Shown piece after piece: positions 33,786 through 43,069 of a stretch of DNA of 50,991 nt (its first letter is position 1; each line of letters opens with the position of its first letter). Origin of the DNA: Bacillota bacterium (GTDB lineage: Bacteria; Bacillota; Dethiobacteria; Dethiobacterales; Dethiobacteraceae); NCBI GenBank assembly GCA_018725565.1, contig QLUR01000020.1, positions 1-50,991 on the forward strand. Reading direction: 5' to 3'. The position numbers and the translations under genes are program-made. The notes under the pieces were generated by a model that saw only the letters and a list, made by a program, of their open reading frames with translations, made no database searches and was not told where the DNA came from.

Positions 33786-34814
33786 TCAGACACCGGCTGC
33801 CTGGCGGCCGGGAAAGATCAGCGAATGACTGATGCGCTCTATCAGCTCCAGGGCACGGCCTGTTCCTTTGGCCACACAGGTTTTAGGGTCCTGGGCCAGA
33901 TAAACGGGCACACCGGTTATTCCCGTCAGGAGACGATCTATTCCGTCCAGCAGCACACCTCCCCCGGTCAGGACGATTCCTCGCTCAATAATATCCCCGG
34001 CCAGCTCAGGAGGCGTCCTCTCCAAGACATGTCTGACACACTGCACAATCTGCTCCAGCGGCTCACGAATCGCTTCGTGAACATGCTTTGTTTTGATGGT
34101 AAGTGAACGGGGTAAACCGGAAAGCAAATCACGACCGCGAACTTCCGACTCCTTGGCACGGTGGCCCGGGAAAGCCGTACCCACCTCCATTTTCAGCGAC
34201 TCAGCCGTACGCTCGCCGATGAGCAAGTTAAATTCTTTTTTGACGTAACGGACAATGGCTTCATCAATTTTATCGCCGCCTACCCGGATGCTTTCCGTTA
34301 CAACTGTTTCCCCGAGCGAAAGGACAGCCACATCGGTCGTACCGCCGCCAATGTCAATAACCATATGCCCGCAGGGATGAAAAATATCGAGCCCGGCTCC
34401 GAGAGCAGCCGCCCGTGGTTCCTCAATCAGATAAGCCTCACGGGCACCTGCACGGATGACGGCATCAACCACTGCCTTTTGCTCCACGGTGGTGGTAGCA
34501 GCCGGGATACAGGCAACAACACGCGGTCTTAGCAAGCGGCGCCGGTCACATACTTTGGCAATAAAATGACGCAGCATCAATTCCGTCACTGTAAAATCAG
34601 CGATAACGCCTTCCCGGAGAGGGCGGACAGCCACTATATTTCCTGGCGTGCGCCCCAGCATGCGCTGGGCTGCCTCCCCTACCGCGAGCACCTGGCGACT
34701 GTTCTGTTCGATAGCGACCACCGACGGTTCATGCAGTACCACCCCTTTACCGCGCAAATGCACAAGAACAGTGGCAGTACCCAGGTCGATACCCATATCT
34801 GTTCCCAGCTTCAT
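33786..34814 (-). CDS. mbl: MreB-like cell-shape protein Mbl
   Basis: Bacterial actin homologue, 342 aa. Nucleotide-binding motifs are GIDLGTATVLV (phosphate 1), HMVIDIGGGTTDVAVLSLG (phosphate 2) and GIVLTGGGVLLDGID (adenosine). It polymerises under the membrane to guide lateral wall synthesis. It is called Mbl and not MreB because it directly follows spoIIID, the conserved spoIIID-mbl pair of spore formers; sequence alone does not separate the paralogues. Confidence 0.9.
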   Translation of the reverse strand: MKLGTDMGIDLGTATVLVHLRGKGVVLHEPSVVAIEQNSRQVLAVGEAAQRMLGRTPGNIVAVRPLREGVIADFTVTELMLRHFIAKVCDRRRLLRPRVVACIPAATTTVEQKAVVDAVIRAGAREAYLIEEPRAAALGAGLDIFHPCGHMVIDIGGGTTDVAVLSLGETVVTESIRVGGDKIDEAIVRYVKKEFNLLIGERTAESLKMEVGTAFPGHRAKESEVRGRDLLSGLPRSLTIKTKHVHEAIREPLEQIVQCVRHVLERTPPELAGDIIERGIVLTGGGVLLDGIDRLLTGITGVPVYLAQDPKTCVAKGTGRALELIERISHSLIFPGRQAAGV

Positions 34815-34907
34815 TTTTACCCTCCAAAATTCGCCGGCAGCAGCTTGTCTGCGCCATGCGCACTGATGGCTATTTATTCGCCAGCTGGCGAGTTTTTCCT
34901 GTAGATT

Positions 34908-35156
34908 CTATCCGGTGGAATATTTTTTTCTCGTCGCCTCCCCGCCGCGCAGGTGTCGTTCTGCTTTGTTTTTTTCCAGCACACTTTTTATCTCCCTGGC
35001 AATAAAGCGGTTAAGGAGCGGGAGACGCTCAGTTACATCTTTGTGGACTGTTGATTTCGATACACCAAAAACACGGGCCACATGCCTGACTGTGGCACCG
35101 GTCTCCAAAATATAGTTGCTTACTTCAAGGACGCGCTGCTCGATGTAATCCTGCAC
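34908..35156 (-). CDS. spoIIID: mother-cell transcription factor SpoIIID
   Basis: Small HTH regulator that modulates sigma-E and sigma-K genes in the mother cell, 82 aa. The diagnostic helix-turn-helix reads TVRHVARVFGVSKSTVHKDVTERLP, and the C-terminal basic helix ends in HLRGGEATRKKYS. The start is GTG at 35156, seven bases after AGGAGG; the open frame extends further upstream without homology. A good sigma-E-type promoter precedes it, and mbl follows. Confidence 0.96.
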   Translation of the reverse strand: MQDYIEQRVLEVSNYILETGATVRHVARVFGVSKSTVHKDVTERLPLLNRFIAREIKSVLEKNKAERHLRGGEATRKKYSTG

Positions 35157-35188
35157 CAGGCCGCCTCCTGTCAGAAACTTTTGTAAAC

Positions 35189-35216
35189 AATATATGTGGA
35201 GCAGCCGGGAATATGA
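35189..35216 (-). promoter_or_regulatory. sigma-E-type promoter of spoIIID
   Basis: Minus-strand TCATATT (35216-35210) matches the sigma-E -35 consensus KMATATT. After 13 bases CATATATT (35196-35189) is close to CATACANT. It sits about 30 bases before the spoIIID start; spoIIID is sigma-E-dependent in B. subtilis. Confidence 0.68.
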
Positions 35217-35254
35217 CAGCATGGGGCTTTGAGAGCTTTGCCGGCAACAAAAAA

Positions 35255-35279
35255 AAACAGCTCCTTTTAAGAGCTGTTT
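35255..35279 (-). terminator. intrinsic terminator of spoIIQ
   Basis: AAACAGCTC and GAGCTGTTT form a 9-bp stem with a nine-T tract on the minus strand. The spoIIQ stop codon lies in its loop. Confidence 0.85.
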
Positions 35280-35962
35280 TCCTGGTTTGCCTGGCGTGCC
35301 GGCAGGACGGTCAGCGGGTCGAGGGCTTGGCCGTCCCTGTACAGGGCAAAGTGGAGAAAGGCACCTTCTGCCGCATCCAACACAGCTGTCTGTCCAACCC
35401 TGGCTATCGGTTCACCGGCGGCAACTTCTTCCCCGGCGCCAAAAAAGACATCTGACAGGTTAGCGTATCTGCTGACATACCCGCCTCCATGGTCAATTTC
35501 CAGCAGCAGACCGAGCCGCACATCTTCCCTGACCTCTAAGACAATGCCCGGCCAGGCTGCGTACACCAGTGTTCCGACAGCCCCTGCCAGGTCTATGCCG
35601 ACATGCAGGCGCAACTGGTTGCCAACACGGTAAATCTGATGGTGGCGGGTCAGCACTTCTCCTGCCAGGGGCCACTGCAAGGGCTCGCTTGGCTTCTGCC
35701 TGGGAGCCAGCAGGTCAAGCGGAGAATACGCCGCATCGGCCACACCTAAAGATACTGACGGACCAGGCGTCGGGATTTCCTCCTGCAAAACTGCTTGCTG
35801 TCCGCCGAACGCCGGAAACGGCAGCTTCAAGGGGTGAGCAGCGAACCTGGTTATTGCCGCCGCCAGCAGACCGACAATGAAAACATACAGCAGAGCCGTC
35901 AGCAGTCTTTTTCTGCGGCTAACCTGTCTCAGCAGTGCAGGAACGGAAAAATATTTTTTCAT
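35267..35962 (-). CDS. spoIIQ: SpoIIQ-like M23 (LytM) protein, catalytic histidines missing
   Basis: Forespore membrane protein with a LytM domain, 231 aa. A single transmembrane helix at about residues 18-37 anchors it; the M23 domain covers about 95-218. Zinc ligands H120 and D124 (LHVGID) and H204 (FLHFAL) are kept, but the catalytic His of HxH is F202 and the other catalytic His position (YxHL) is N168. SpoIIQ pairs with SpoIIIAH across the intermembrane space during engulfment, a structural role consistent with lost catalysis. Its place between spoIID and spoIIID is the conserved one. Confidence 0.9.
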   Translation of the reverse strand: MKKYFSVPALLRQVSRRKRLLTALLYVFIVGLLAAAITRFAAHPLKLPFPAFGGQQAVLQEEIPTPGPSVSLGVADAAYSPLDLLAPRQKPSEPLQWPLAGEVLTRHHQIYRVGNQLRLHVGIDLAGAVGTLVYAAWPGIVLEVREDVRLGLLLEIDHGGGYVSRYANLSDVFFGAGEEVAAGEPIARVGQTAVLDAAEGAFLHFALYRDGQALDPLTVLPARQANQENSS

Positions 35963-35984
35963 ACGGACATCACCTCTGGCGAGG

Positions 35985-36013
35985 TAGTATGTCCAGTATT
36001 TTCCTATTTATAC
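35985..36013 (-). promoter_or_regulatory. possible sigma-F-type promoter of spoIIQ
   Basis: Minus-strand GTATA (36013-36009) and GGACATACTA (35994-35985) resemble the sigma-F consensus GYWTA and GGNRANAMTW with one mismatch and a 14-base spacer. It is 22 bases before the spoIIQ start and overlaps the spoIID stop. Confidence 0.5.
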
Positions 36014-37023
36014 GCGGCAAGCCCGGAGATAGGGACAATTTCCACGCCGGTATAGTAAAAATGAATTATCTCCCTGTATGATTTGCCGGCCCGGGCCTGC
36101 CCGTCAGCCCCGTGCTGGCAAAGACCCACGCCATGACCAAATCCGCGGGTGGTGAAGGTGACCGTATCTCCGTCAAGCCGCCAGGAAAATTTAGTGGAGG
36201 GCATTTCCAGGGCTGCCCTGAACTCACGCCCGCTGACTTGCTCGCCGCCTACGCGCAAGAATCTGACTCGACCTGTGGCTGTACGCTGCGCGCCGTCAAG
36301 CAGAGGCCGTCCGGCTGCTGAGACCGGTAAGGCGGATATATAGGGCAGCAGGGCGCCGGCAAACTGTGCGCCGCTGAACTCGTGTTTAGTCTCCCGCCAG
36401 CGGCTGTCCTTGCAGTAAGGGCAACGCACGCCGCGCAGGTAGGGAGAGGCAGCTGACCAGACATCCTCACTGTTTTCGGTATGGCCGCCGCAATGAGCGT
36501 GAAAGACGGCGTCAACCGGCTGCCCTCCGGAAACTATAATCAGCCCGGAAGTTTCCTGTACGGCCCGGCGAATTTTCCGCAGATAGCCCTGGGCCTTGTC
36601 GGCCGGCCATTTACCAAGGGATTTTTCTTTTGGCTCCCAAGCCTGGCAATGGGCAAAATCGCTGCAGATGTCGGCCCCGGGATGACGCTCGCAGCCCTGC
36701 CCGCCAAAAGCCGTCAAACGTCTGACAGTATAGGTGCGTGCCACCACTGCCTGGGCCTTTAAGGCCTCAAGGTCAAAGGAGGCCGGCATTTCCGCCGCCA
36801 CCACTCCAACCAGGTACTCGTCAAGCGGTAAGGTAATTACCTCTCCCAGGTCGGAACGAAAAACACGGGTTTTGATTTCCGCCCCTGAATCAACTTGACT
36901 TGAGCGCTGGTCAGGATTGGGCAGCGCACCTGCCGGCATCTTGCAGCCACGCCCTATTAATGCCGGGAAGACGATGATAATTGCCGTCAAAAAAAAGACT
37001 GCCATAGACAGCGCTTTACTCAT
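36004..37023 (-). CDS. spoIID: stage II sporulation protein D
   Basis: Membrane-anchored lytic transglycosylase that cleaves septal peptidoglycan during engulfment with SpoIIM and SpoIIP, 339 aa. An N-terminal transmembrane segment (about residues 8-24) is followed by the SpoIID core: LPLDEYLVGVVAAEMPASF with catalytic E78, ALKAQAVVARTY, FHAHCGGHTENSEDVW and GFGHGVGLCQHGADGQA. Two cysteines in RGVRCPYCKDS are the usual zinc/structural pair. It heads spoIID-spoIIQ-spoIIID-mbl and diverges from the PhoU-like gene. Confidence 0.96.
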   Translation of the reverse strand: MSKALSMAVFFLTAIIIVFPALIGRGCKMPAGALPNPDQRSSQVDSGAEIKTRVFRSDLGEVITLPLDEYLVGVVAAEMPASFDLEALKAQAVVARTYTVRRLTAFGGQGCERHPGADICSDFAHCQAWEPKEKSLGKWPADKAQGYLRKIRRAVQETSGLIIVSGGQPVDAVFHAHCGGHTENSEDVWSAASPYLRGVRCPYCKDSRWRETKHEFSGAQFAGALLPYISALPVSAAGRPLLDGAQRTATGRVRFLRVGGEQVSGREFRAALEMPSTKFSWRLDGDTVTFTTRGFGHGVGLCQHGADGQARAGKSYREIIHFYYTGVEIVPISGLAAYK

Positions 37024-37140
37024 TTAAGGCCTCCGCGTTGCTGTGTCACTATTTTTATGTCGCAGTAGGCCTTGTTAGAACTGTCGGAGCCCGATCTGAC
37101 AAGCAGACTGTTTAGGCACGGCATAGCAACAGCTAAGGTA

Positions 37141-37152
37141 GTATGATATAAT
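37141..37152 (+). promoter_or_regulatory. extended -10 promoter of the PhoU-like gene
   Basis: A perfect TATAAT (37147-37152) is preceded by TGA, giving an extended -10 element. The -35 region (TAGCAA at 37124-37129) is weak. It lies 54 bases before the start codon. Confidence 0.5.
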
Positions 37153-37206
37153 ACTGCTGCGGACCTAAGACCGATACATTAGCCGTCAGGCAAGGGGGAT
37201 GATAAG

Positions 37207-37827
37207 ATGACAAAAGAAATTGTCGGCAGCTCAACAGCAACTGAAATTGCAGGCATTATGACAATGTTCGGGGAGTTTTACAACGAGGTAACCACTGCAT
37301 TTTTAAGTAACCGTCTGAGCCTAAAGTATCAGCAAACCACTTCTGAATTAAGCAAGCGTCTAAGGCAGCGACTGGCCCGGGCTTACGATAGCGCTGCTGA
37401 ATTTACTGGCAAGGAGGCGCTTGCTGTCCAGTCTGTCGCCATTAACCTGAGCAAAATATTTTATGACCTGCTCCGCCTTTCCGGCAATGTAGAGTCAAAG
37501 GTCCGGGAAAAAATTATTTTCAGCGATGCCGCAACCACCGAGATTACCGAAGTTATGCGCCGGACCGGTGAGCTAATCCCCCATGTGGCCGATGCCATCC
37601 TGACCAGTAACCCTCTGATTGTGTCGCACGTAGAAAAAGAAACCGAGGCACTGGGCTTAGCTGTTCAAAACTGTATCAAAGCTCACGAGGACAGGCTATG
37701 CAGGGGCATCTGCAACCCAAAGGCTTCGGTAATCTTCATGCTGATGACCCAACAGTTGCAAGACATCCTCTGGCATTACCAGGCGCTGGTCGGTGATCAT
37801 CACGGTACCCCCGCTAAGACACAATAA
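37207..37827 (+). CDS. PhoU-like helical protein
   Basis: All-helical soluble protein, 206 aa, resembling PhoU/Pit-accessory domains by its spaced polar helices and the segment HEDRLCRGICNPKASVIFMLMTQQLQDILWHY. No phosphate transporter is beside it and the acidic metal motifs of true PhoU are not obvious, so a phosphate role is not claimed. It has its own promoter and ribosome binding site (AAGGGGGATG before ATG), faces the V-ATPase operon tail-to-tail, and shares a bidirectional terminator with it. Confidence 0.7.
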   Translation: MTKEIVGSSTATEIAGIMTMFGEFYNEVTTAFLSNRLSLKYQQTTSELSKRLRQRLARAYDSAAEFTGKEALAVQSVAINLSKIFYDLLRLSGNVESKVREKIIFSDAATTEITEVMRRTGELIPHVADAILTSNPLIVSHVEKETEALGLAVQNCIKAHEDRLCRGICNPKASVIFMLMTQQLQDILWHYQALVGDHHGTPAKTQ

Positions 37828-37846
37828 TATTATTTGCCAAAAATCA

Positions 37847-37881
37847 GCAGAGTGCCGACTTGTAACAAGTCGGCACTCTGC
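37847..37881. terminator. bidirectional terminator between the PhoU-like gene and atpD
   Basis: A perfect 16-bp stem (37847-37862 with 37866-37881) around loop TAA ends both convergent units. The minus-strand side carries TTTTTGG and the plus-strand side a weaker TTGGTGTTT tail. Confidence 0.85.
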
Positions 37882-37897
37882 TTGGTGTTTGCCCGCT

Positions 37898-38536
37898 TTA
37901 CGCGGACTCGCCACGAACGATATCCTTGATTTTCATCAGGCGGGTCAAAGCGCCGCGCTCATTTTCGTCCAGCTTCATGCTGATGTACTTAACAGTCTTT
38001 TGCATCTGCGGAATCATAACATGTTCCAAGGCATTTACCCGGCGGCGTGTTTTGTCGATTTCTTCTGCCAGCAGAAAAACTGCTTTCTCAAGCTCCGCCA
38101 GGCGCAGCAGACTTGGCAAAACCGCGGCCAATGTGGCAATGGAAGTGTCCAGTTCACCCGAGGTGGCGGCAAAGCCGTACGAGTACACGCTGCCGGACTG
38201 TTCATCCTGTAAACTTGCTCTGAATTTGGGTACACGCACACTCATCATGTTTAATTCCGTCACCTCCAGCTCCAGTTTAGCAAGCGGGTACATGACCGCC
38301 TCTTCCAGAACTTCGGTGGACATAACGGCCCGGGCCAGCAGAAAGTTGGCAAAAGCGCGGGACAATTCACTCTCTACTTTGCCACGGAGAGTTTTGTTCT
38401 CCCTGATCAGCTCCAGAAACTTGCGCATCAGCTCATCACGCTTATCCTTTAAGAGCTTGTGACCGCGCTGGGCCATCTTCAGGCGGCCTTTAAGACGGTT
38501 GAGCTCCATCCTGGTAGGGTTGACACGGATTTCCAT
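37898..38536 (-). CDS. atpD: V/A-type ATPase subunit D
   Basis: Central-shaft subunit of the V/A-type ATPase, 212 aa, last gene of the operon. It is a long antiparallel coiled coil: the N-terminal helix begins NPTRMELNRLKGRLKMAQRGHKLLKDKRDELMR and the C-terminal helix includes EEIDKTRRRVNALEHVMIPQ. It turns inside the A3B3 head and links to F and C. It starts six bases after the atpB stop. Confidence 0.96.
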   Translation of the reverse strand: MEIRVNPTRMELNRLKGRLKMAQRGHKLLKDKRDELMRKFLELIRENKTLRGKVESELSRAFANFLLARAVMSTEVLEEAVMYPLAKLELEVTELNMMSVRVPKFRASLQDEQSGSVYSYGFAATSGELDTSIATLAAVLPSLLRLAELEKAVFLLAEEIDKTRRRVNALEHVMIPQMQKTVKYISMKLDENERGALTRLMKIKDIVRGESA

Positions 38537-38542
38537 TAGTTA

Positions 38543-39925
38543 TCACCCCCCGGAGGCAGCGGGCAGATACTTGTCGAGATACTCGTCGCGCACACGCTTT
38601 AACTCGGAACGCGGCAGCATGGCCAGCAACTGCCAGCCGATGCTCAAAGTTGTCTCGATGGAACGGTCTTCATGTTCTCCCTGCCGCACATAGCGGTTTT
38701 CAAATTCATCAGCAAACTTGGCAAACAGCTTGTCCGCCTCGCTTAATGCGGCTTCACCCAGGATGGCAGCCAGTTCCTTAGCCTCCTTACCGCGGGCGTA
38801 GGCAGCATAAAGCTGGTTTAACGTATCGGCGTGGTCTTCGCGTGTTTTGCCTTTGCCAATTCCCTTGTCTTTAAGACGGGACAGCGACGGCAGCACATCC
38901 ACCGGCGGATAGATGCCCTTGCGGTGCAGGGCGCGGTTGAGGATAATCTGCCCCTCGGTGATATAACCGGTCAGGTCGGGTATGGGATGAGTTTTATCGT
39001 CTTCCGGCATAGTCAGAATGGGAAACTGCGTGATAGAGCCTTCACGTCCGCGAATCCGTCCGGCCCGCTCATAGATGGTGGCCAGGTCGGTGTAAAGGTA
39101 GCCGGGATAGCCGCGCCGTCCGGGCACTTCCTTACGGGCGGCGGAAATCTCGCGCAGCGCCTCGGCATAGTTGGTCAGGTCCGTCAGAATTACCAGAACA
39201 TGCATGCCTTTTTCATAGGCCAGGAACTCAGCGGCTGTCAGTGCCATGCGCGGGGTGGCAATCCGTTCAATGGCCGGGTCGTCCGCCAGGTTAATAAACA
39301 GGACGGAGCGGTCTATGGCACCAGTTTTGCGAAAGTCAGAGATAAAGAAATCGGCCTCTTCAAAAGTGATGCCCATGGCGGCAAAAACAATAGCGAATTT
39401 GGTATCAGTCCCCAGCACCTTGGCCTGACGGGCAATCTGTGCCGCCAAACGGTTGTGGGGCAGGCCTGAACCGGAAAAGATGGGCAGCTTTTGCCCGCGC
39501 ACCAAAGTGTTCAGGCCGTCAATGGTAGAGACACCGGTCTGTATAAACTCTGATGGATAATTACGGGCGCAAGGATTGAGCGGCAGGCCGTTAATATCCA
39601 GCCGCTTTTCAGGAATAATTTTTGGTCCCTTGTCCCGGGGACGCCCCAGCCCGTCAAAGACCCGGCCCAATATATCAAGAGATACGGGCAACTCAATCCC
39701 CTTGCCGAGGAAACGTACTTTGCACTGATTTACGTTCATGCCGCTTGAGCCTTCAAATATCTGGACGAGAGCTTTGTCACCGGACACTTCAAGCACCCTG
39801 CCTCGGCGAATCGAGCCGTCCTGCATCTCAATTTCGGCGAGCTCACCGAATTTGATTCCTTCCACTTGCTTTATGAGCATCAAAGGGCCGGCAACTTCCG
39901 AGATAGTGCGATATTCTTTAAGCAT
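38543..39925 (-). CDS. atpB: V/A-type ATPase subunit B
   Basis: Non-catalytic nucleotide-site subunit of the A3B3 head, 460 aa. Typical segments are [49 protein letters not shown] (degenerate P-loop), [28 protein letters not shown] and the [17 protein letters not shown] stretch. The start is ATG at 39925, six bases after AAAGGAGG; the open frame runs 19 codons upstream into the space behind atpA. Confidence 0.97.
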   Translation of the reverse strand: MLKEYRTISEVAGPLMLIKQVEGIKFGELAEIEMQDGSIRRGRVLEVSGDKALVQIFEGSSGMNVNQCKVRFLGKGIELPVSLDILGRVFDGLGRPRDKGPKIIPEKRLDINGLPLNPCARNYPSEFIQTGVSTIDGLNTLVRGQKLPIFSGSGLPHNRLAAQIARQAKVLGTDTKFAIVFAAMGITFEEADFFISDFRKTGAIDRSVLFINLADDPAIERIATPRMALTAAEFLAYEKGMHVLVILTDLTNYAEALREISAARKEVPGRRGYPGYLYTDLATIYERAGRIRGREGSITQFPILTMPEDDKTHPIPDLTGYITEGQIILNRALHRKGIYPPVDVLPSLSRLKDKGIGKGKTREDHADTLNQLYAAYARGKEAKELAAILGEAALSEADKLFAKFADEFENRYVRQGEHEDRSIETTLSIGWQLLAMLPRSELKRVRDEYLDKYLPAASGG

Positions 39926-39941
39926 GGCGGTCCTCCTTTCT

Positions 39942-41738
39942 TTAGGCAGTTTGCCATTCGAGTTCTTCTTCACCGGTGGCACTGGCTGCGGCTATTTGCT
40001 CTTTCACGGCAACTGCAATTTGGTCTAAGTCGGCAATTTTTCTTTCCTCCAGGTAGCGGGCGCGGGCTATCGCATCACGAACCGGCAGCTGCAGCAGCTC
40101 CAGCAGGTTGGCGCCGCGCTCCAGTGCTCGCAGGCATTCATGATGAAAGAGCATGATCAGTTTCATCATCATGAATTGTTTTTCCAGCGACGCGTAGGTA
40201 TCCACCTCGTGGAACGAGTTCTGATGCAGGAAATCTTCCCTGATCGATTTGGCCGTTTCCAGTGTCAGCCGTTCGCGGGTTGAAAGCGCTTCCACGCCAA
40301 CCAGGCGCACAATTTCCTCCAACTCTGCTTCTTCCTGAAGAATGCGCATGGCCTTGCCACGCATCTCCACCCATTCGGCACTGATCCGGTTACGGTAGAA
40401 ACCATCAAAGGTATCTGTATACAGAGAGTAGCTGGTCAGCCAATTGATAGCCGGAAAGTGCCGCCGGTAGGCCAAAGGAGCATCCAACCCCCAGAAAACT
40501 TTGACGATGCGCAGCGTGTTCTGTGAAACCGGCTCGGAAAGGTCGCCGCCGGGTGGTGAAACGGCGCCGACAGCTGTCACGGCTCCGATACGATTCTCAC
40601 TGCCCAGGCACCGCACCTTGCCAGCCCGCTCATAAAACTCGGCTAACCGTGAACCAAGGTACGCCGGATATCCTTCCTCTCCAGGCATTTCCTCCAAGCG
40701 ACCGGAAATCTCACGCAGCGCCTCCGCCCAGCGGGAGGTGGAATCAGCCAGCATGGCGACACTATAGCCCATATCCCGGAAATACTCAGCGATCGTGATC
40801 CCGGTATAGATCGATGCTTCACGAGCTGCCACCGGCATATCAGAGGTATTGGCGATCAGTACGGTCCGCTTCACCAGTGCCTCCCCTGACTTAGGGTCTT
40901 TCAGCTCCGGGAACTCGATAAGCACGTCAGTCATCTCGTTGCCACGCTCACCGCAGCCAACGTAAACAATAATCTCAGCATCCGCCCACTTGGCCAGCTG
41001 GTGCTGGGTCACAGTCTTGCCACTGCCGAAAGGACCCGGGATACAGGCCACCCCGCCTTTGGCCACAGGGAAAAACATGTCCAGTACACGCTGTCCGGTC
41101 AGCAACGGCTCGTCAGGGGAAATCTTTTCTTTGTACGGACGCCCCTTGCGGACCGGCCATTTCTGCAGCATCTGGATTTCCTTGATTACCCCGTCTTTCT
41201 CAACTTTAGCCACTGTATCGACCACAGTGGCTTCGCCGCTGTGGAGAAAGACCAGTTTGCCGCTGACTCCGGGAGGCACCATGACCTTATGGACGACCAG
41301 CACAGTTTCCTGGACAGTGCCAATGACATCACCTGGCTCGACTTCATCGCCGGCCTTGGCGGTCGGGACGAAATTCCAACGCTTCTGGCGATTCAGGGTT
41401 TCCGGCTCGACGCCGCGGGCAATCCGGTCGCCAACCATTTCCCAGATGACATCAAGCGGTCTCTGAATACCGTCATAAATAGACTCGATCAGACCGGGGC
41501 CTAGTTCCACACTGAGCGCCTGCCCCGTAGAATACACCGGTTCACCGGGTCCCAGGCCGCTCGTTTCTTCGTAGACCTGAATAGAAGCGCGGTCACCGCG
41601 CAGTTCAATAATTTCCCCGATGAGGCGTTTGTCGCTGACGCGCACCACGTCGTACATCTTGGCGTCCGGCATGTTTTCGGCCACTACCAGCGGACCGGAA
41701 ACTTTAATTATCCTGCCTACATTATCAGTGTTGGTCAA
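39942..41738 (-). CDS. atpA: V/A-type ATPase catalytic subunit A
   Basis: Catalytic subunit, 598 aa. It contains the non-homologous insertion typical of V/A-type A subunits (about residues 110-200, [11 protein letters not shown] ... VPPGVSGK), the P-loop GPFGSGKT, the catalytic glutamate in [11 protein letters not shown] and the arm [32 protein letters not shown]. The start is TTG at 41738 after AAGGTAGG. Only three bases separate it from atpF. Direction (synthesis or pumping) is not set by sequence. Confidence 0.98.
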   Translation of the reverse strand: MTNTDNVGRIIKVSGPLVVAENMPDAKMYDVVRVSDKRLIGEIIELRGDRASIQVYEETSGLGPGEPVYSTGQALSVELGPGLIESIYDGIQRPLDVIWEMVGDRIARGVEPETLNRQKRWNFVPTAKAGDEVEPGDVIGTVQETVLVVHKVMVPPGVSGKLVFLHSGEATVVDTVAKVEKDGVIKEIQMLQKWPVRKGRPYKEKISPDEPLLTGQRVLDMFFPVAKGGVACIPGPFGSGKTVTQHQLAKWADAEIIVYVGCGERGNEMTDVLIEFPELKDPKSGEALVKRTVLIANTSDMPVAAREASIYTGITIAEYFRDMGYSVAMLADSTSRWAEALREISGRLEEMPGEEGYPAYLGSRLAEFYERAGKVRCLGSENRIGAVTAVGAVSPPGGDLSEPVSQNTLRIVKVFWGLDAPLAYRRHFPAINWLTSYSLYTDTFDGFYRNRISAEWVEMRGKAMRILQEEAELEEIVRLVGVEALSTRERLTLETAKSIREDFLHQNSFHEVDTYASLEKQFMMMKLIMLFHHECLRALERGANLLELLQLPVRDAIARARYLEERKIADLDQIAVAVKEQIAAASATGEEELEWQTA

Positions 41739-41740
41739 AA

Positions 41741-42073
41741 CTACCTACCTTCTTTCCCAAATAAGATATCCGCGCCAATGGCTCTTTCCGCATTTTTTTT
41801 GATTTGCAGCATACCAAGCCCCAGGGTGCCCTGGTTGTTGGGAATCAGCACCACGGCCGGCAACTTCTTTTTGTTCAGTTCCTCCAGCTGCGGACCGATC
41901 TTTTCCGCTACCGCCTCAGTTATGCAGACCACCGCATACCGCTCACGGACAATGCCGTTTAGGGTACGGGCCGCCTCCTCAACGCTGGTTACCGGGTAGG
42001 TGACCGCTCCCAGCGCCTTAAACCCTAAAATTGAATCTTTGTCGCCGATTACCGCCACCTTATACATAGACAT
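41741..42073 (-). CDS. atpF: V/A-type ATPase subunit F
   Basis: Small rotor subunit, 110 aa, with a Rossmann-like N-terminus ([18 protein letters not shown]) and the C-terminal segment [21 protein letters not shown] at 42073 is seven bases after AAGGAAAGG; a GTG one codon earlier and an ATG two codons later are alternatives. It overlaps the end of atpC by 14 bases. Confidence 0.93.
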   Translation of the reverse strand: MSMYKVAVIGDKDSILGFKALGAVTYPVTSVEEAARTLNGIVRERYAVVCITEAVAEKIGPQLEELNKKKLPAVVLIPNNQGTLGLGMLQIKKNAERAIGADILFGKEGR

Positions 42074-43052
42074 CACGTAGCCTTTCCTTGATTTCTTCCG
42101 TGGGCAGACGGTTAATCTTGCCGACCATAATTATGCGGATCAGCTTCAGCTCATTTTCTTTTGCCAGCAGATAGCCGGCCAGCGGCTCCGGACCAACTGT
42201 GAGATACTTGGCTTGCTTAATTTGTTTCAACAAAAAATTATCAGCCAGCTTCTCAAAACGGGTCAGGGAGTCGGTCTTCTGGTAAGTCTGGACGCCCTCC
42301 TCCACTACCTTAGCATAGCGGCTGTACAGCAGGCGGTCAATCAACACTTCCAGCGGCTCCACCAACTGCACAAGCCTGAATACTTCCAGTTCACCGCCCG
42401 GCAAGAGGGCCTGCTCAAGAAATTCTTTGGAACGGTTGGCTCTTTTTACCCGCAGGTATGTCTTGATGTTCAGCAGGTCAATGAGGATGGTAAAGTATTC
42501 TTTGAGCATAGGGGAAGCCAGCTCCTCCAGGCTTTCAGCCGTTTCGGCGTACATGGCCTGTTCAAGCAGCATGTCCGTCATTTGCGGGTCCGGATTGAGA
42601 CGAAACAATTCGGACATTTGCCTGCCCGCCTGACGCATACGCAGGGGCAATTTGCTGTAATCGTCCTCATTAACCGCTCGGGCCAGCTCGTCAACAGGAA
42701 TGTTTCCAATATCCCTGACCAGCAGGTCGTCCCTCTTCTCTCCGAGCTTTTGTGATTTGAACAGCACCTTCAGGTTGTGGTAATCAAACTTACGGGCAAA
42801 AATGCTTACCAGCTCAGGGGCCAACTGCCTCATCTCCCGGTACACCCGGTGCAATTCCTGATCCAGTATCTTGTCAAAGTCATGAATACCGGGCAAAGAG
42901 GCGAGGTATTCGGAATACTCCGTTTCGCCAAGAACTTTCAGCACTTCTTCGGCATTCCTGGCCTCGGCCATCCGGTCAATTTTTGCATTGTCCAATAGCT
43001 TCGGCTCCTTAGCCCGTACCCTTCCTACAGCATGGGCGTACTGCTCATTCAT
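42060..43052 (-). CDS. atpC: V/A-type ATPase subunit C
   Basis: Funnel-shaped subunit joining the rotor shaft to the K ring, 330 aa. It starts NEQYAHAVGRVRAKEPKLLD and ends [25 protein letters not shown], both characteristic of the bacterial/archaeal C (V-type d-like) subunit. Largely helical with no transmembrane segment. It lies 17 bases after atpE. Confidence 0.95.
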   Translation of the reverse strand: MNEQYAHAVGRVRAKEPKLLDNAKIDRMAEARNAEEVLKVLGETEYSEYLASLPGIHDFDKILDQELHRVYREMRQLAPELVSIFARKFDYHNLKVLFKSQKLGEKRDDLLVRDIGNIPVDELARAVNEDDYSKLPLRMRQAGRQMSELFRLNPDPQMTDMLLEQAMYAETAESLEELASPMLKEYFTILIDLLNIKTYLRVKRANRSKEFLEQALLPGGELEVFRLVQLVEPLEVLIDRLLYSRYAKVVEEGVQTYQKTDSLTRFEKLADNFLLKQIKQAKYLTVGPEPLAGYLLAKENELKLIRIIMVGKINRLPTEEIKERLRDVYV

Positions 43053-43069
43053 CGTTCAGCCTCCCCCGC

